DNA from: Amoebophrya sp. A120
Taxonomy: Eukaryota; Sar; Dinophyceae; Syndiniales; Amoebophryaceae
NCBI GenBank assembly: GCA_905178155.1
Contig: CAJINV010000004.1
Location: 1,874,391-1,938,390, forward strand
Length of the DNA stretch: 64,000 nt
Direction: 5' to 3'
The notes below the pieces were generated by a model. It worked only from the letters and a program-made list of their open reading frames with translations, did not search any database and was not told where the DNA came from. A program made the position numbers and the translations under genes. Position 1 is the stretch's first letter. Every line of letters begins with the position of its first letter. Shown in pieces: positions 21,138-32,900 of this stretch.

Positions 21138-24100
21138 ATGGCCGACAATTGTTGTCCTCCGGGGTCCTGGCCCTTATTGCTCCAGGACGCCAATTACACA
21201 CCCGCGGGCGAAGTTTCCACCATCGCCACCGACCTGCCGCTCTACGTTGCCAAGCCGGATGGCGAAACGGTGGGGGCAGTGATTGTGTTACCGGAAGTTT
21301 TATCGAACGCAAATATGTCTGGGGTTGGAAGATTGCAGCTACCAAAAACGTCCTCTCATCTGTCATGCAAAACCGTCGTTTGCCACGGCACGGCATGCGA
21401 CACAATACGCAACAGATAGCACCCCACAAGTGAGTCATGCTTGGCTGCGTATCTATCATTTTGTGCCTAAAAAAAAAGTTGCCAGACATATTTGTGATGG
21501 ATAAGTGTTTGGATTCGAGGGCCGGCTGAAGCAGATCTGCGACACGCTGGCCAGCAAGGGTTACTTCGTTGCCATGCCCGATTGCCACCGAGGAGACTCT
21601 GCCAAGGGCAAGCCTTCGGTCCCAGACTGGGTGGTATGACAGGCGGACAAGCGGCTAGCATATAACTCGTTTCGTGGTCATGCAACTCATGTTACCGAGA
21701 GCGATGTTATTCTACAAGAACCCATTTGCATCCAATGGATGCCATCCATATCCACCAATCAGTTTTCTTCAGAGCCATACAACTAGAAGGGGCCGCAAGA
21801 AGTAGAGCATCGCGCCTGAGCCTGACAAGCGTCTACTCAGCACACATTCTAAAAACGAGGAGTCTTCAACTTCATCTCGTAACTTCAACTTCTTGTGCAG
21901 CAGCTGCATCACAAAAATCTTATACGCATGTATGCTGGCGAGTGTCTGGTTCATAGGCGAAAGACTGTGAGGAGAAATATCCGGTCGTTGAGGATCTGAA
22001 GCAGGTACTTGTAGTTTGTTCAACTTCGAGATCATGTCCTGCTTACGTGGAGGCATCGGGGGTGTGCCCGTGGGTTCCAGGTCTTCGGGGACACTTTTCT
22101 CCGAAGCGACCACAGGATGGTCGTGGTGGACGTAGACCTCCGGATACAGCGCAGGACTAAAGTCGCAAGGGGCGCCGGGGCGTGGATACGAACAAAGCAA
22201 GCCGCGGAAGCCGTTAATCACGAGCTACAGCAAAAGTATGGGACCGATCCGGCCTCACTGCAGGAGCGGATACATAGAAAACGGCGACCGAACCGCGAGC
22301 GATTGGTGGGGGGAGTTCGAGGAAACACTCGCCAGCACAATCGAGAAACTCAGCAAAACAGCACCCAGAAACGGACCGCGAAAGCCATGGGTTAGTAGTC
22401 GCACGTGGGAAAAAATAGCGGAGCGCAAGAAACTGGCAGCAAGGACCGGGGGGGCAAACAAAGCGAAACTGAACAGGCTGGCGCGAGAAATACGGGCCTG
22501 CGTCAAAGACGATAAAGCCACCTGGGTCCGGGACAAGCTGGAGGACCTGCGGAAAGCCGACAGCGCCGGAAACTCCCGGGCGGTCTACGAAGTAGCGCGG
22601 CAGCTTTCGGGCAAAGCAAGGAAAGCAGCGCAAGAACTTCCCGGGCCCCCGGAAATGTGGGAGACATTCTGGGGGGGCATTTTCGGCAAACCCCGGCCGG
22701 CACCAGGAGAAGAGGCCCAGCAGACAGAAAGCTACAAAAAGTGCAGCGCGGCACTAGAAGCGGGCAAAAGCAAGGAACCTTGGTGCCAGGGGCTCGACGA
22801 AGTCCCGAGCAACGACGAAATAGGGGAGGCCCTGCGCGGACTCAAGTCGGGGAAAGCTTTTGCCGGATTAGCACCGGCGGAACTCATCCGCGACTGCGAG
22901 CTGGCGCGCGCAGTCGTGGCTTCACTTGTGCGGCGCGTGTTTCGGGGCGAGGATGTCCCCGAGGCATGGGGCCGCGCGGTGTTGGCAATGCTCCACAAGA
23001 AAGGCAGCAAGGCGGAAGCAAAAAACTACAGACCCATCGCCCTGCTGACGTTCGCGGAAAAGCTCCTGGGCCTGATAGTGCTCAAACGGATAGAGGCCGA
23101 AGCCATGAAGACGATCGACAAAAGACAAAAAGGATGCACTAGGGGGCTCAGTTGCAGACATGGCGTCTTCCAGATCCTGCGGGACGTCGAGCGGTGCAAG
23201 AGAGAGGGGAGGCGGGCGTACTTGGTGTTTGCGGACTTCCTTAAGGCCTTTGACAGCTTGGGGTGGGACGTTATGCATCGAGTGCTCCGCCACCAAGGTC
23301 TCCCGGAGTACATTGGCCAGGTGGTCCAGGGCATGTATGATGGCAGCGCTCGGGTCCGCATCCGGCTAGGCAGCAACCGGCACACGAGGGATATCAAGCA
23401 GCGGGCGGGGATTAGACAGGGGAGCTCACTTTCCCCCCTTCTCTTCGCCATCGTTCTTGATTTCGCCATCACAAATTTTGCGGAAGTGATGCGGGAGCAG
23501 AAGAAGTGGACGGCCGCACAGGCTCGAGGGGACGCAATGAGCCTGCTCGGGTTTGTCGATGATTTGGCAATCAAGACAAGCTCGGAGGAAGATGCGCAGT
23601 TCGCAGTGCGCGAACTCGCAGGCGCCTGCAGGTTCGTGGGGCTGGAGCTCAACGCCGACAAGGGAAAAACAGAAATCCTAGTGGTGAACCAAGAAGAACA
23701 AGAAAGGCGCAACGAGCTAGCCATGACGGAGGACTGTATGGTAAAAACCGAAACAGGGGGCGAGCCGACCTATGGCACGCTAGTAGAGTGGTCGGGGGTG
23801 GGATTAACGAAAGAGCTGCGCGCCGCCGCGGCCGCAGTTGACACCCGGGCAATGGGGGACGTCGTTCCCACGCACCTGGTGCTGTGGAAAAGCGGCCACC
23901 TGAGCGTGATCAAGTTGAAGGAAGCGGGGTGGGCTTTGCTCGACAACGGCAAGACAATGCGTATTACGAGAATGGGGAACAGGCAGAGCATCCTGGAAAA
24001 GTTCAACGAGTGGAGGTGCCCACGGTGTGGGGACGTCCTTGCGGATGAGCTGGCGCTGAAGTTCCACATAGCAACGGGCTACTGCAGGGTAAACAAGACA

Positions 24101-25903
24101 ATCCACGAGCGGAGGACACTACGGGTGTCCCGCATGGTGGAAAACAAAAAGAAGGACGAAAAGAAAAGAGCGGGGCCCTTGCCGGTAAACGTATGGCACA
24201 AGGGAATGCAGATCGAAGCGGTCGAGCGGTTTACCTACCTGGGGACGGAGATCGACCGGGACGGGTCGACATCCTCAGAAATCCGCCGGCGCTGTGCCAT
24301 CGCGCACAGCGTCGTGAAGTCCCTCGGGAAAGTGTGGCGCGACAAGGACCTACCCAAGCACCTGAAGGCAGGACTTTCTCGGGCTTTGTGCATCAGCGTC
24401 GCGCTTTACAATGCGGAGGTTTGGGCGGTTTACGAACACGACGCCAAGACCCTGCGTGAGTTCCAGCGCCACACCCTTCGCTACATTCTTGGGCTGTGGA
24501 ACTGGGAAAATGCTCCAAGCACCGAAGACATGTGCCGGGCCCTCGGTGTGCAAACGATCGAGACCGAGATAAGGGGAAAAAGCATCGCGTGGGTTGCCCA
24601 TGCGGCGCGTGACTCTTCGGGCGAGGGGTCTCTAGACCGAATCAAGGAAGAAATCGATCAAAAAACACACTGGGGCAAGCTGGTAGCAGACGACCTAGAG
24701 TTTTATGGGATTAGCCTGGAGGACCTCGCACTGCAGCGACCGACCGGGCCTGTGGTAAGAGAGCTGCTGACCAAGCGCAGACCCTACGCTACAGCGCGGC
24801 GGGAACAGGCAAAAACCAGAAAAGGGCCGGAGCGCGGGAAGAAGTCAGTAAAAACGCAAAAGGCGCAGGAGGATCGGCGCAAGAGGCTGGAACAGCAGAA
24901 ACAGGAGCAGGCAGATGCAAGGCAGGAGATGGTGAACATGTTAAATGGAAAAAAGTGGACACCACCGGCGCACGGGCAGCGAAGATGGCAGCTGCAAGAC
25001 AACCCAGATGTCGTTTTCGAAATTTCGGACACCTTCTTCTGCGAAAACTCGGGCAAGGAGGAAGTGAGCGTGGGTGGAGTGTGGTTCATAAAAGAATCTG
25101 ATGGAACGTACATCGTCAGATAGTTCAGCCACCCCCCACGAGAAGGAAAAGAAAAAATTAACAATGGTGTACGCACAGCCTCGATACAATCGATCAGTTA
25201 CTTTTGACGAGAACTTCTGAACAAAAGGACACGGCTAACGCGTTGATGATGATGATGATGATGAACTTCGAGATGCAAAGAAGCATGTCAACTTGCAGGT
25301 TCATCATCAAAGTACAGCATGTGCTTACGGAGTCAGCTCTGAATTGTCGTCGCTCTACTTTGTATGGAGGAACTAGAAAAGAGCCACTTATTCAATTTTT
25401 CGACTTATTTTTCAATAAAAATGACATATTTAATATTTTTAGATATTTTCCGTTCTTTACTTCCTTACTTTCCACAGGTGATCGCCTGCATTCAATCTGC
25501 TACGACGCCGGACATCAAAATTTCCGCGATCGGTCACTGCTGGGGCGCCTGGGCGTGGGCCAAGGCCGGGGAAGCGGGGTTGCCCTTGGTCTGCGGCATT
25601 TCCCCCCACCCGAGCATAAAACTGGAGGAGTTTGCGTTCAAGAAATCGCAGGAGGAGCTCTGCGAAAAGGTGAAGTTCCCCACCCTCCTGATGGCGGCTG
25701 GAAATGACCCCGATAACATCAAGCCCGGCGGCAGTCTGGTGGAGATTTTCGCGAAAAATTGTCCGGGCTCCGAGGCGGTGCCGTTTCCCGACATGCTGCA
25801 CGGCTGGTTCTCCCGCGGCGACCTGGCGCAGCCCAACGTGCAACGGGATGTCGAAAAAACCATGCAGCTGGTTTGCGATTTCCTGGCGAAGTACCATGCG
25901 TAG
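21138..25903 (+). CDS. Dienelactone hydrolase family protein
   Basis: An alpha/beta hydrolase that acts on lactones or related esters, probably cytosolic. Start MADNCCPPGSW at 21138. Exons 21138-21300, 21509-21633, 21957-22004, 25478-25903 sum to 762 nt, giving 253 residues, the usual family length. The nucleophile motif GHCWGAWAW (Cys in place of Ser) begins the last exon; the catalytic His lies in FPDMLHGWFSRGD and an acidic residue in AAGNDPDN. The first intron is an introner (21301), the other two are GT-AG. The third intron (22005-25477) holds a LINE. Product specificity cannot be read from sequence. Confidence 0.9.
21301..21503. mobile_element. Family A introner, partly eroded right end
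   Basis: Left end TATCGAACGCAAATATGTCT then GGGGTTGGAAG; right end CCAGACATATTTGTGATGGATA without its first two bases. Flanks AGTTT and AGTGT. Removing the element plus the right 5-mer gives the 762-nt hydrolase frame. Confidence 0.83.
22033..25263 (+). mobile_element. 5'-truncated LINE (non-LTR retrotransposon)
   Basis: Flanked by an 11-bp direct repeat AACTTCGAGAT (22022-22032 and 25264-25274). The 3' end is a short GATGAT repeat (25244-25263), a known LINE tail type. It encodes a reverse transcriptase but no recognisable apurinic endonuclease upstream, so the 5' end appears truncated. It lies in the sense orientation within an intron of the hydrolase gene. Confidence 0.88.
22238..25123 (+). 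CDS. LINE reverse transcriptase, 961 residues
   Basis: Copies element RNA into DNA at the target site. Reverse transcriptase motifs in order: YRPIALLTFAEKLLG, FADFLKAFDSLGW (about 331-343), GIRQGSSLSPLLF, the catalytic FVDD (439-442), then LNADKGKTE. A C-terminal CPRCG...H...C zinc-knuckle-like motif starts near residue 594. After it come a YLGTEIDRDGS region and a Lys/Glu-rich tail. A second frame just upstream (about 22117-22300) reads like the endonuclease-to-RT linker (AWIRTKQAAEAVNHEL), suggesting one frameshift near the 5' end. The RT frame is otherwise intact, so the insertion may be fairly recent. Confidence 0.92.
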   Translation: MGPIRPHCRSGYIENGDRTASDWWGEFEETLASTIEKLSKTAPRNGPRKPWVSSRTWEKIAERKKLAARTGGANKAKLNRLAREIRACVKDDKATWVRDKLEDLRKADSAGNSRAVYEVARQLSGKARKAAQELPGPPEMWETFWGGIFGKPRPAPGEEAQQTESYKKCSAALEAGKSKEPWCQGLDEVPSNDEIGEALRGLKSGKAFAGLAPAELIRDCELARAVVASLVRRVFRGEDVPEAWGRAVLAMLHKKGSKAEAKNYRPIALLTFAEKLLGLIVLKRIEAEAMKTIDKRQKGCTRGLSCRHGVFQILRDVERCKREGRRAYLVFADFLKAFDSLGWDVMHRVLRHQGLPEYIGQVVQGMYDGSARVRIRLGSNRHTRDIKQRAGIRQGSSLSPLLFAIVLDFAITNFAEVMREQKKWTAAQARGDAMSLLGFVDDLAIKTSSEEDAQFAVRELAGACRFVGLELNADKGKTEILVVNQEEQERRNELAMTEDCMVKTETGGEPTYGTLVEWSGVGLTKELRAAAAAVDTRAMGDVVPTHLVLWKSGHLSVIKLKEAGWALLDNGKTMRITRMGNRQSILEKFNEWRCPRCGDVLADELALKFHIATGYCRVNKTIHERRTLRVSRMVENKKKDEKKRAGPLPVNVWHKGMQIEAVERFTYLGTEIDRDGSTSSEIRRRCAIAHSVVKSLGKVWRDKDLPKHLKAGLSRALCISVALYNAEVWAVYEHDAKTLREFQRHTLRYILGLWNWENAPSTEDMCRALGVQTIETEIRGKSIAWVAHAARDSSGEGSLDRIKEEIDQKTHWGKLVADDLEFYGISLEDLALQRPTGPVVRELLTKRRPYATARREQAKTRKGPERGKKSVKTQKAQEDRRKRLEQQKQEQADARQEMVNMLNGKKWTPPAHGQRRWQLQDNPDVVFEISDTFFCENSGKEEVSVGGVWFIKESDGTYIVR

Positions 25904-26799
25904 ATTAAGAGAAAGTTATAGGGATAAAGAAGAAAGGTGATGCCGCTGCGTGGCCTGCACAGCAATTACTAGAGATCAAAAAAGTGAATCTTATCTTCCG
26001 AGAAGATGACTCACAAGAGCAGCGGTGCTACAAGAATGATCGGGGATTGCAGTTCTACTTCGATTGCTTCTTGCTGCTGCAAAACGGTGACGAGAAAATT
26101 TCGACCAAGAATGAATCCATTTTATCGAGTTCACAGCTGTAGATGCCGACGCTAGGGCTTTGTTTTAGCATGATGCGCCGATGTTAATGATAATGACACT
26201 ACCACTAGCGCATCAGGCTAGAAAATGAAAGTCAAATGCACGAATATGGATGCGCGCCTGCGTCATCGACAAAAGGACAGGCTCCGACGTTTCTTTGCTG
26301 GGTATCGGCCACGGATCACTCACTGTCGTGAGCACCACATTCAACTTCCCCTGTAATGTATGTAAGTACCTACTACTTGGTTCTCCTTCTCGTTGTACAC
26401 TGCACCAGATGAATCGGTAATTCAGTATTTATTGATTCGTTTTTGTGTTTGCAGACTCCTACTTGTACGACAGTCTCGTAAAGATAAAGATCCACAGAGC
26501 TGGCTCGGGTACTCGTCGTCCTTCGTCTCTTGACGATTGATCATCACACCACGACCTAGGTTCTTGCGCTTTGACAGAAAGATCCATGATCAGTGTAATG
26601 AAGATCGCTGTGATGTCGAAAATAGTTGAGTTTGACGGTAGCCGTTGCACGCCCCCCAACAAGGTCGATCACATGCTTGTTATCCCAGTGCACGTCGATC
26701 AAGCCTGCTCTCTTCTACATTCTTTCCAAAAGAAACATACCACGAATTACTAATAGTTACTCAGATAGCAGTCGAGACTCAACTCTCTTTGACGACGTC
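25904..26799. other. Intergenic region, nothing recognised
   Basis: About 0.9 kb without introners or a supportable gene. Confidence 0.5.
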
Positions 26800-29167
26800 A
26801 TGGAGATGGACGTCCTCTTGCGATCCAGCTCCCCGCCGAGTATTTTTTCCCGTCTCGTGCTCCAACTGTCGGTGTTGAACATTTTTTCTTCAAATGTCGT
26901 CGTCCCGGTCTCTTGCCAAACACAAAGACGCGACGAGCGGCAACAAGGACACGCTAAACTCCAAGCTAAACCAGCCCAAGTGCTAGAAGACCCCACTAGA
27001 GTCACCATCCAGCCGCTGGAGGGCACGACGCATTGCGTGTGGAGCTCCGGTACCAATTTTTACCTGTACGACCGATTTTTTGTCCATTGGGACATTCCGC
27101 ATTCCCACTCCTACGGCTGGGTGGCCCCGATCAATTGCTCTCAAAGTGAGTCGTCATGCAGCCAGCAGACTACAGTAGAAAGAGCATTAGTGGGGGAGCA
27201 TGTCAGCAAGAGTGCCAACCGCGTTGGCGATGCGACACTTGATGATACAACTCGTCAAATCAGCTTCGGTCCAGTACCTGTAATTTCTGATCCGACGCAG
27301 GCCTTTTTCTCTTCCATCGACTGGACGTTACACGGCTACCAGAGCCAGCCTCTCCCGCAATTTGCGCCAAACTTGGAGGTGGGCTTCGCGACGCTGCTGG
27401 ACCCCGAAATCGAGCTGGATTTGGGCGCCGAGGAGAATTATCAACTGCAAAAATGTCTGGGTCTGGAAACTTGTGATGCAAGTCCGTGAACAGTAAGCGC
27501 TCTGTAATGCGCCGCCAAGCATGACAAGTTTTTTCGTGCTTCTGTGATGCGTATTTCGCATGAGAAACTGCGCTTTTGCATGACAGGCAAGAGGACTTCT
27601 TGGTGGCCGCGCAATACAGAGTGCAGAGTCATGCCAGACTACTTAGCATGACAATCTTCATCCAGACCCAGACACTTTTGCACTTGATAAGGATGACGGT
27701 ATTAATTGGCGAACCATCCGTTTTTCAGATGAAGCTTTGGCCTTGCAGAACACTAAGGAAGAGGAGAAAAGCACAAAGAGCAGCACCTCCACTACTCCAG
27801 CAACCAATGATGGTGATGGAGCTGCCTTGGATGGACCAGAGCAAGCATTAGCTGCAGTGGATAATGAACATCTTTACCCGCACGAAGATGCCTCCGAAAC
27901 TACAAGCCCGGGGAACCAAGTTCCATCGTCAGCCGCAGCAGCTCTTGCAGGGACAAGTGTCTTGTCCACAGAGGACTTCAGCCCAGCTGCAGCAAAATCG
28001 TGGCTAAAAAGAACACTCGGCAGCTACTTCCCGTCGTGGTGGTCTTCATCAATGAATCAGAATCGGGAAATTCCAAGTAGTCGACCTAACGTCGACGGCC
28101 ACTGGAATGATCAGAGTTTTCACCAGCTGCCGGACAACGAGGGCGAAAATGCCTTTCCCTTTCTGCATCTACTTGCCAATCATGAGCGGGACGAGCAACA
28201 ACATGATTCCGCACGGTCGTCCCATGATTTCTCGGGCACCAAGCAAACAGCAGCTTCTCCTCCAACATTGCTTTCCGACCCCCCTTCGATGAACAACCGC
28301 TTACTATGGCGCGCCCGCAGTCTGATCGGTACCCGCATTACCACAGCGGAGCACACGAGCTGCTGCATCCAGCACATGACAGAAACGAAATCGAGAAGTG
28401 GGGATACAGTTTTTACTGCAGTAGTTGCACCAGGAACATCAAGACCCTTGATGCCGCATCATGATCTTCAAGGCTTCGTGTTAACCGAATACTGTGTCAA
28501 GGTAGAGGAACCAGCTGACAAAGATGATGAAAAGGCGAAATGGGACGAATCACCACTCACCTCGCGGGTAAAACTAAAAGACGTCGTAAAAATCCCCTGG
28601 TATGTCAACAAGACCCGAGCCGAGATTTCCGCGGGGATAAAACGCCGATGCATTGAGGAACAAGATTTGCTGGACCTGAAAAACCGCGACTTCCTGCGCA
28701 GAATCGTCCCCACAAACGCGACAGCGTGGGAGTACTGGCGAAAGCAACTGGCGAAGCAGGATAAAGATGTCGAACGAGCACGACTAGAAGAGAGGCCGCA
28801 AGCGCACGGGCAAGGAGATGGTCCTTCTGCGAGAGGCACATCCATGCCGTCCTCGCGGTCTGCCCGCGCGACGTTTGCAGAACCGTGGATTGAAGCCTAT
28901 CCGCAAGGGTATGTGGATGTGAATGTGGGCGACGACGTTAATCTAAAGAGTCCCGTCGAGCAAGAGGAAAATGGAATGAAGAAAACCATGGGTGAAGAAC
29001 TACAGCGTCAGGTGCGACAGGTCAAAGACAATGAACATGATGCAGCTCCATCAAATCTTCACCTGTTAATACCTTCCGAGAGCACACAACGAGCTGAAGA
29101 ACCTTTCCGAGGCGAGGAATCCGACGTTGATCATGCTGAAGGTGAAGTAGAACTACTGTACAGCTGA
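26800..29167 (+). CDS. Unknown protein with hydrophobic N-terminus
   Basis: Start at MEMDVLLRSS (26800); the frame is open further upstream, so an earlier exon is possible. Exons 26800-27438 and 27695-29167, joined in frame after removal of the introner and one 5-mer. A hydrophobic stretch (FSRLVLQLSVLNIFSSNVVV, about residues 20-39) could be a signal anchor. It is followed by an aromatic-rich segment (GTNFYLYDRFFVHWDIPHSH) with two Cys. The second exon is Ser/Gln/Glu-rich and mostly disordered, with a charged, possibly helical region around WEYWRKQLAKQDKDVERAR. Family not recognised. Confidence 0.65.
27439..27689. mobile_element. Family A introner
   Basis: Ends TATCAACTGCAAAAATGTCT and CAGACACTTTTGCACTTGATA without its first base. 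Flanks AGAAT and AGGAT. Interior (GTATTTCGCATGAGAAACTG) matches the subfamily of 36183, 48943 and 51722. Confidence 0.88.
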
Positions 29168-29926
29168 TGACTTTCATTTTCAACAAAGACTTTTCCGTGA
29201 ATAGGATCTGCTCCAGTCCTTTGGCTTCCGTGTTATATTTTTCGAAGACGCAGCTCCCCGTACCCTGATCTTTTTTTTTTTCTGTTAAAAGAAAATCGAT
29301 TATCATCTCGCTTGTTCCCGGCGGTGCTCTTTGGAATGTTGCTCTGGCTCGATCTACTAAAAAGCAGTTCCTTTTTCCGAATGCCACTCGAAGTACAAAT
29401 GGTCTACATGCTTTTTGGATCGCTATCGTTCTCGGCTAAAATTCTTCTCGAAGAACCTTGCCCCTACTGTTTTTTTCTTTCGCTTTATGTGTACTATTAC
29501 GCTCATTTGCATTTTTCAGATTCACTACGAGTACGTCGACCCTGTCTTTCTTTCTCGACCATCGTGTGCTGTGGTTGAATCCGGAAATCAATGTGAGGCC
29601 CCCTGGAGTAGATGATTATGACTGTGTCTGCAAAAATTTGGTGTGACAACATGTGCGGACTGTTGCGGGAGGTTGGCTCCTTGATCCTGCGTTCGCTTTT
29701 ATTCCGTGAACCTAGTCGACGACGTCCACCCGCACGGTCGCCGAAGCCCCCAGTTCGCAGCCGTGGAAATGCAGTTGCAGTGGCATCGAGAAACGAAGGC
29801 GCCCGTGTTGACGAGCAGGGTCGTCGTGAAAAAACCTACGCGTGGTCAACCTGTGGTCTTCGTCCGTCCCATTGGGCGCTGCATGCGAAAAAAATGTTGG
29901 CAACTACACACGACATCGTCATCGTG
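29168..29926. other. Gap with ambiguous exons
   Basis: Between two plus-strand genes. A frame near 29520-29620 (LFLDHRVLWLNP-like) and another near 29700-29890 look partly protein-like but conflict with each other, and I cannot link either to a neighbour. Upstream exons of the next gene may lie here. Confidence 0.35.
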
Positions 29927-32900
29927 ATGACCGAGAGATTATTTTTCCGGACAAGCAGGAGGTGCACGTGCAAACTACATCTCTCCTGGACCGTTGCAGC
30001 GTTTTTGAAGCGACTGCTGGCCCGACGACCCGTCGGTTTGGTTGCGGTTTGGTGTCTGTGTATTATGAGCGTTCTCCTGGGCCTGGGCTGGACCAACCTG
30101 TCACACGCGGGGGCTCTCGCTGCACCAACATCTTCTTCGGAGTTCCAGTATCCAAATTTTCTTTCCTGCGAGCAGCACGAGGATTGGAAAGAGTTTCTGG
30201 ACGCGCTAAAGGAGACAAACATAGTATCATTTGGAATAAAATCATTCAAATCACCACGCTCGTCGTCATACACATTCACGTGCGAAAACCTGATGGAAGA
30301 TTTGTGATTCGGAACGTATTACATTTTACGTCGCATCTTGACAAATTCATTGACGTGCATACGGGGTGGTAGCGTAGTGGTTTTACGTTGCATACAGCGC
30401 GGATCTGCACGAAACCCTCGTCCTACAAGTACAACGTATTGAAATTTTTGAGTTTCAATGTGACGTAGGTCTGTTTGTGTTTGTACTTAGTCATGCAAAA
30501 CTGTTCTAACGGAAAAACAAATCCGGTCATCTAAATCTATTGAAAATGCGCATGCCAAATTTCAAGAAACTTCCTTAGGCCCAGAAACTGCTGCACAAGC
30601 ACGAGAAGCACTTCATGGTCGCCCAGAACACGATATCAAGTGCAAACGTAAGTATCTGGGTCGCGAAAAAAGAGAGGACGCGAGTTGCCAACAGGCTGAC
30701 TCTTGCATGACAGCGAGGCTTTTTGTATGGTAGGAACGCATGACAAAAATTTTTCAGATTAGTATGTCTTCTAAGAAGACATACTTACCTGAAATTTTTT
30801 GTCTGTCGAACCGAAACTCACGTGCAAAAGTGCCTCTCAGCACGACAAAAAAACTCGCCAATTATCCTCTTGCTGTAAACGCAGATCATCCTAATCTCAT
30901 GCAACTCTCGCACATCACAAATCCAGACCGAGATCGATATTTGCGATGCATACAGGAAGCGCATGTTCATCGAGTGTGCGTGGGAAACCCGCGACCTAGA
31001 GAAATCTGTGGAGGATGTTCGCGGCGAGCAGGCTTGGCTCGAAGCGCTGCAGGACTTGCGGGCAGAGGATGACAATTTGGCGGATTATGACGAAGTCGAC
31101 GGGGAGGAGCACGTCGAGCATGCAGCGGAGACTTCTACAAGTCGCAGCAACGACCAAGCTCAAGCTAACGAGACGGGAAATACACAGATATCTATCGGTC
31201 CTAACGGCGACCACGCGGGGGCAAGAACGACTAGGACATCTTCAGATGATGTTGCAGCCGCGTCGTCCTCAATGAAACGAGACCATTCAGGTACTACAAA
31301 TAGAAGCCCAGTACTAGTGGAACAAACAACGCAGCGGGGCGAGCACCGGCGGACCCGGACCTACGCGCTCTTGGACTCGATTGCTTTCCCGCAAGAAACT
31401 AGAGGAGATGGCTCTGGGCCGGAGGATCGTGGTGACAGGAACCAGCACAGCGCTTCTCGTCAAGAAAGTGAGGATCCGCTGATTTATGGCCCGCTCAGAT
31501 GGAGCAAGAAGCTCGACTGTAACAAGAAAATTGCAAATCTGTTTGTTAGCCCGTATTTGTCTTGCATAACGGGCAAAAGCAGAGGCTACCTGCTCCAGTC
31601 TTGCATGACGAAGTCAAAGTCTGTTGCAGCTGTTGAGCAGGCCATACTCCTCCTGTTCAGGAAGAGCAGGAGGTAGCAAAAAAGCTTCTCCACTACCAGA
31701 AAACCGACTACCCGCTCCTGACCGGACGGGAGGTGCTGCGGTGGCTGAAGCAGCGCCCCTTCCACGACGGCCAGCAGATCACTCAGTGGAAGCGCATCGC
31801 ATACAACATGCTGTATACCGAGAGACTAAACGCCGAAAAAGCAACGGATCGACCCAGATTGCTAGAAGTACAAACAGAAAGAGGAGCTGTGCGACGACCT
31901 GGAGAAGTGAAGGAGGATGCAAAGAACTCTCAGCCAAATCCAAATGAACAAGATCAACATGGCGCTATGAAGAATACTTTCGCGGACAGCACCTCCTCGA
32001 GCTATCGTCTGTCGCACAAGAAAATCCTCCACCACTACAAAAACCGGCTGAGCGAGCGCGTCCTCGATCCGAATAACGAGAATCCGCCGATTTGCTTTTG
32101 GGGCTACTACATCGCCGCAACGGTATATCCCACGAAGAAACTGTTTCACTGTGGTGATTTTGCAAAATCTGCATCACAAGTTTGTTACGCATGACGCTGA
32201 AAATCTGTCTCTGTCATGCGCGCTTCCCAAGGGAAAACACGGCACAAAATCCAATGCCTTTCGGGTGTAGCACGACAGCGAGTTCTGTGCTCCATTTTCT
32301 GCATCACAACTTCGCAGTGATGAAACAGGTTTTTTCTTCCCATACGATACGGACGAGAATGCTGGAAGCCGACCCGGACTCACCTTTAAACAGAGAACGA
32401 GACACACTCGTACCGTAGAGAAAAATTTGCTCCTTCACTGTGAAGAAATTGTCATGTGGGGATGCAGTTGCACTAAACGAATTTTATACGTGCTGTCTCG
32501 CAGCTTGGCAAATCGAACCTAAGACAGCGAATCCTATGCTAGGCATGATCATTCTTTTTTTTTTTCGTTCGGAACCACGCATGGCTGGTTTCGTGTAAGA
32601 TGCAAAAAACACTTAATATCATGTTCGACCAGTCCTCGAATGAAATGAAAATCGCGGCAATGAAACGCTAATTTTCACTTCGTGCGATACCTGGTGACCA
32701 TGGTGCAGCGCATGCTGATGGACAAATCCAATATTGGCAATATGGCGGACCTATCCGGTTGGCCGCTCGACCACGCGCAGCTGATTCGTTCGGTGTGGCC
32801 GGAACACAACTGGCGCATCATCCAGGGGCACATCCCGATAGATATCGCACGAAAAAAGTGTTTTACTGTAAGGATTTTGCAAGTTTTGCATTACAAGTTC

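Noticed and set aside
22117-22395. Separate gene before the LINE frame
   Set aside because: It reads like the displaced upstream part of the same element after a frameshift.
30360-30430. tRNA-like start (GTGGTAGCGTAGTGGTTTTA)
   Set aside because: No matching acceptor stem or T-loop consensus follows, and it lies inside a GT-AG intron.
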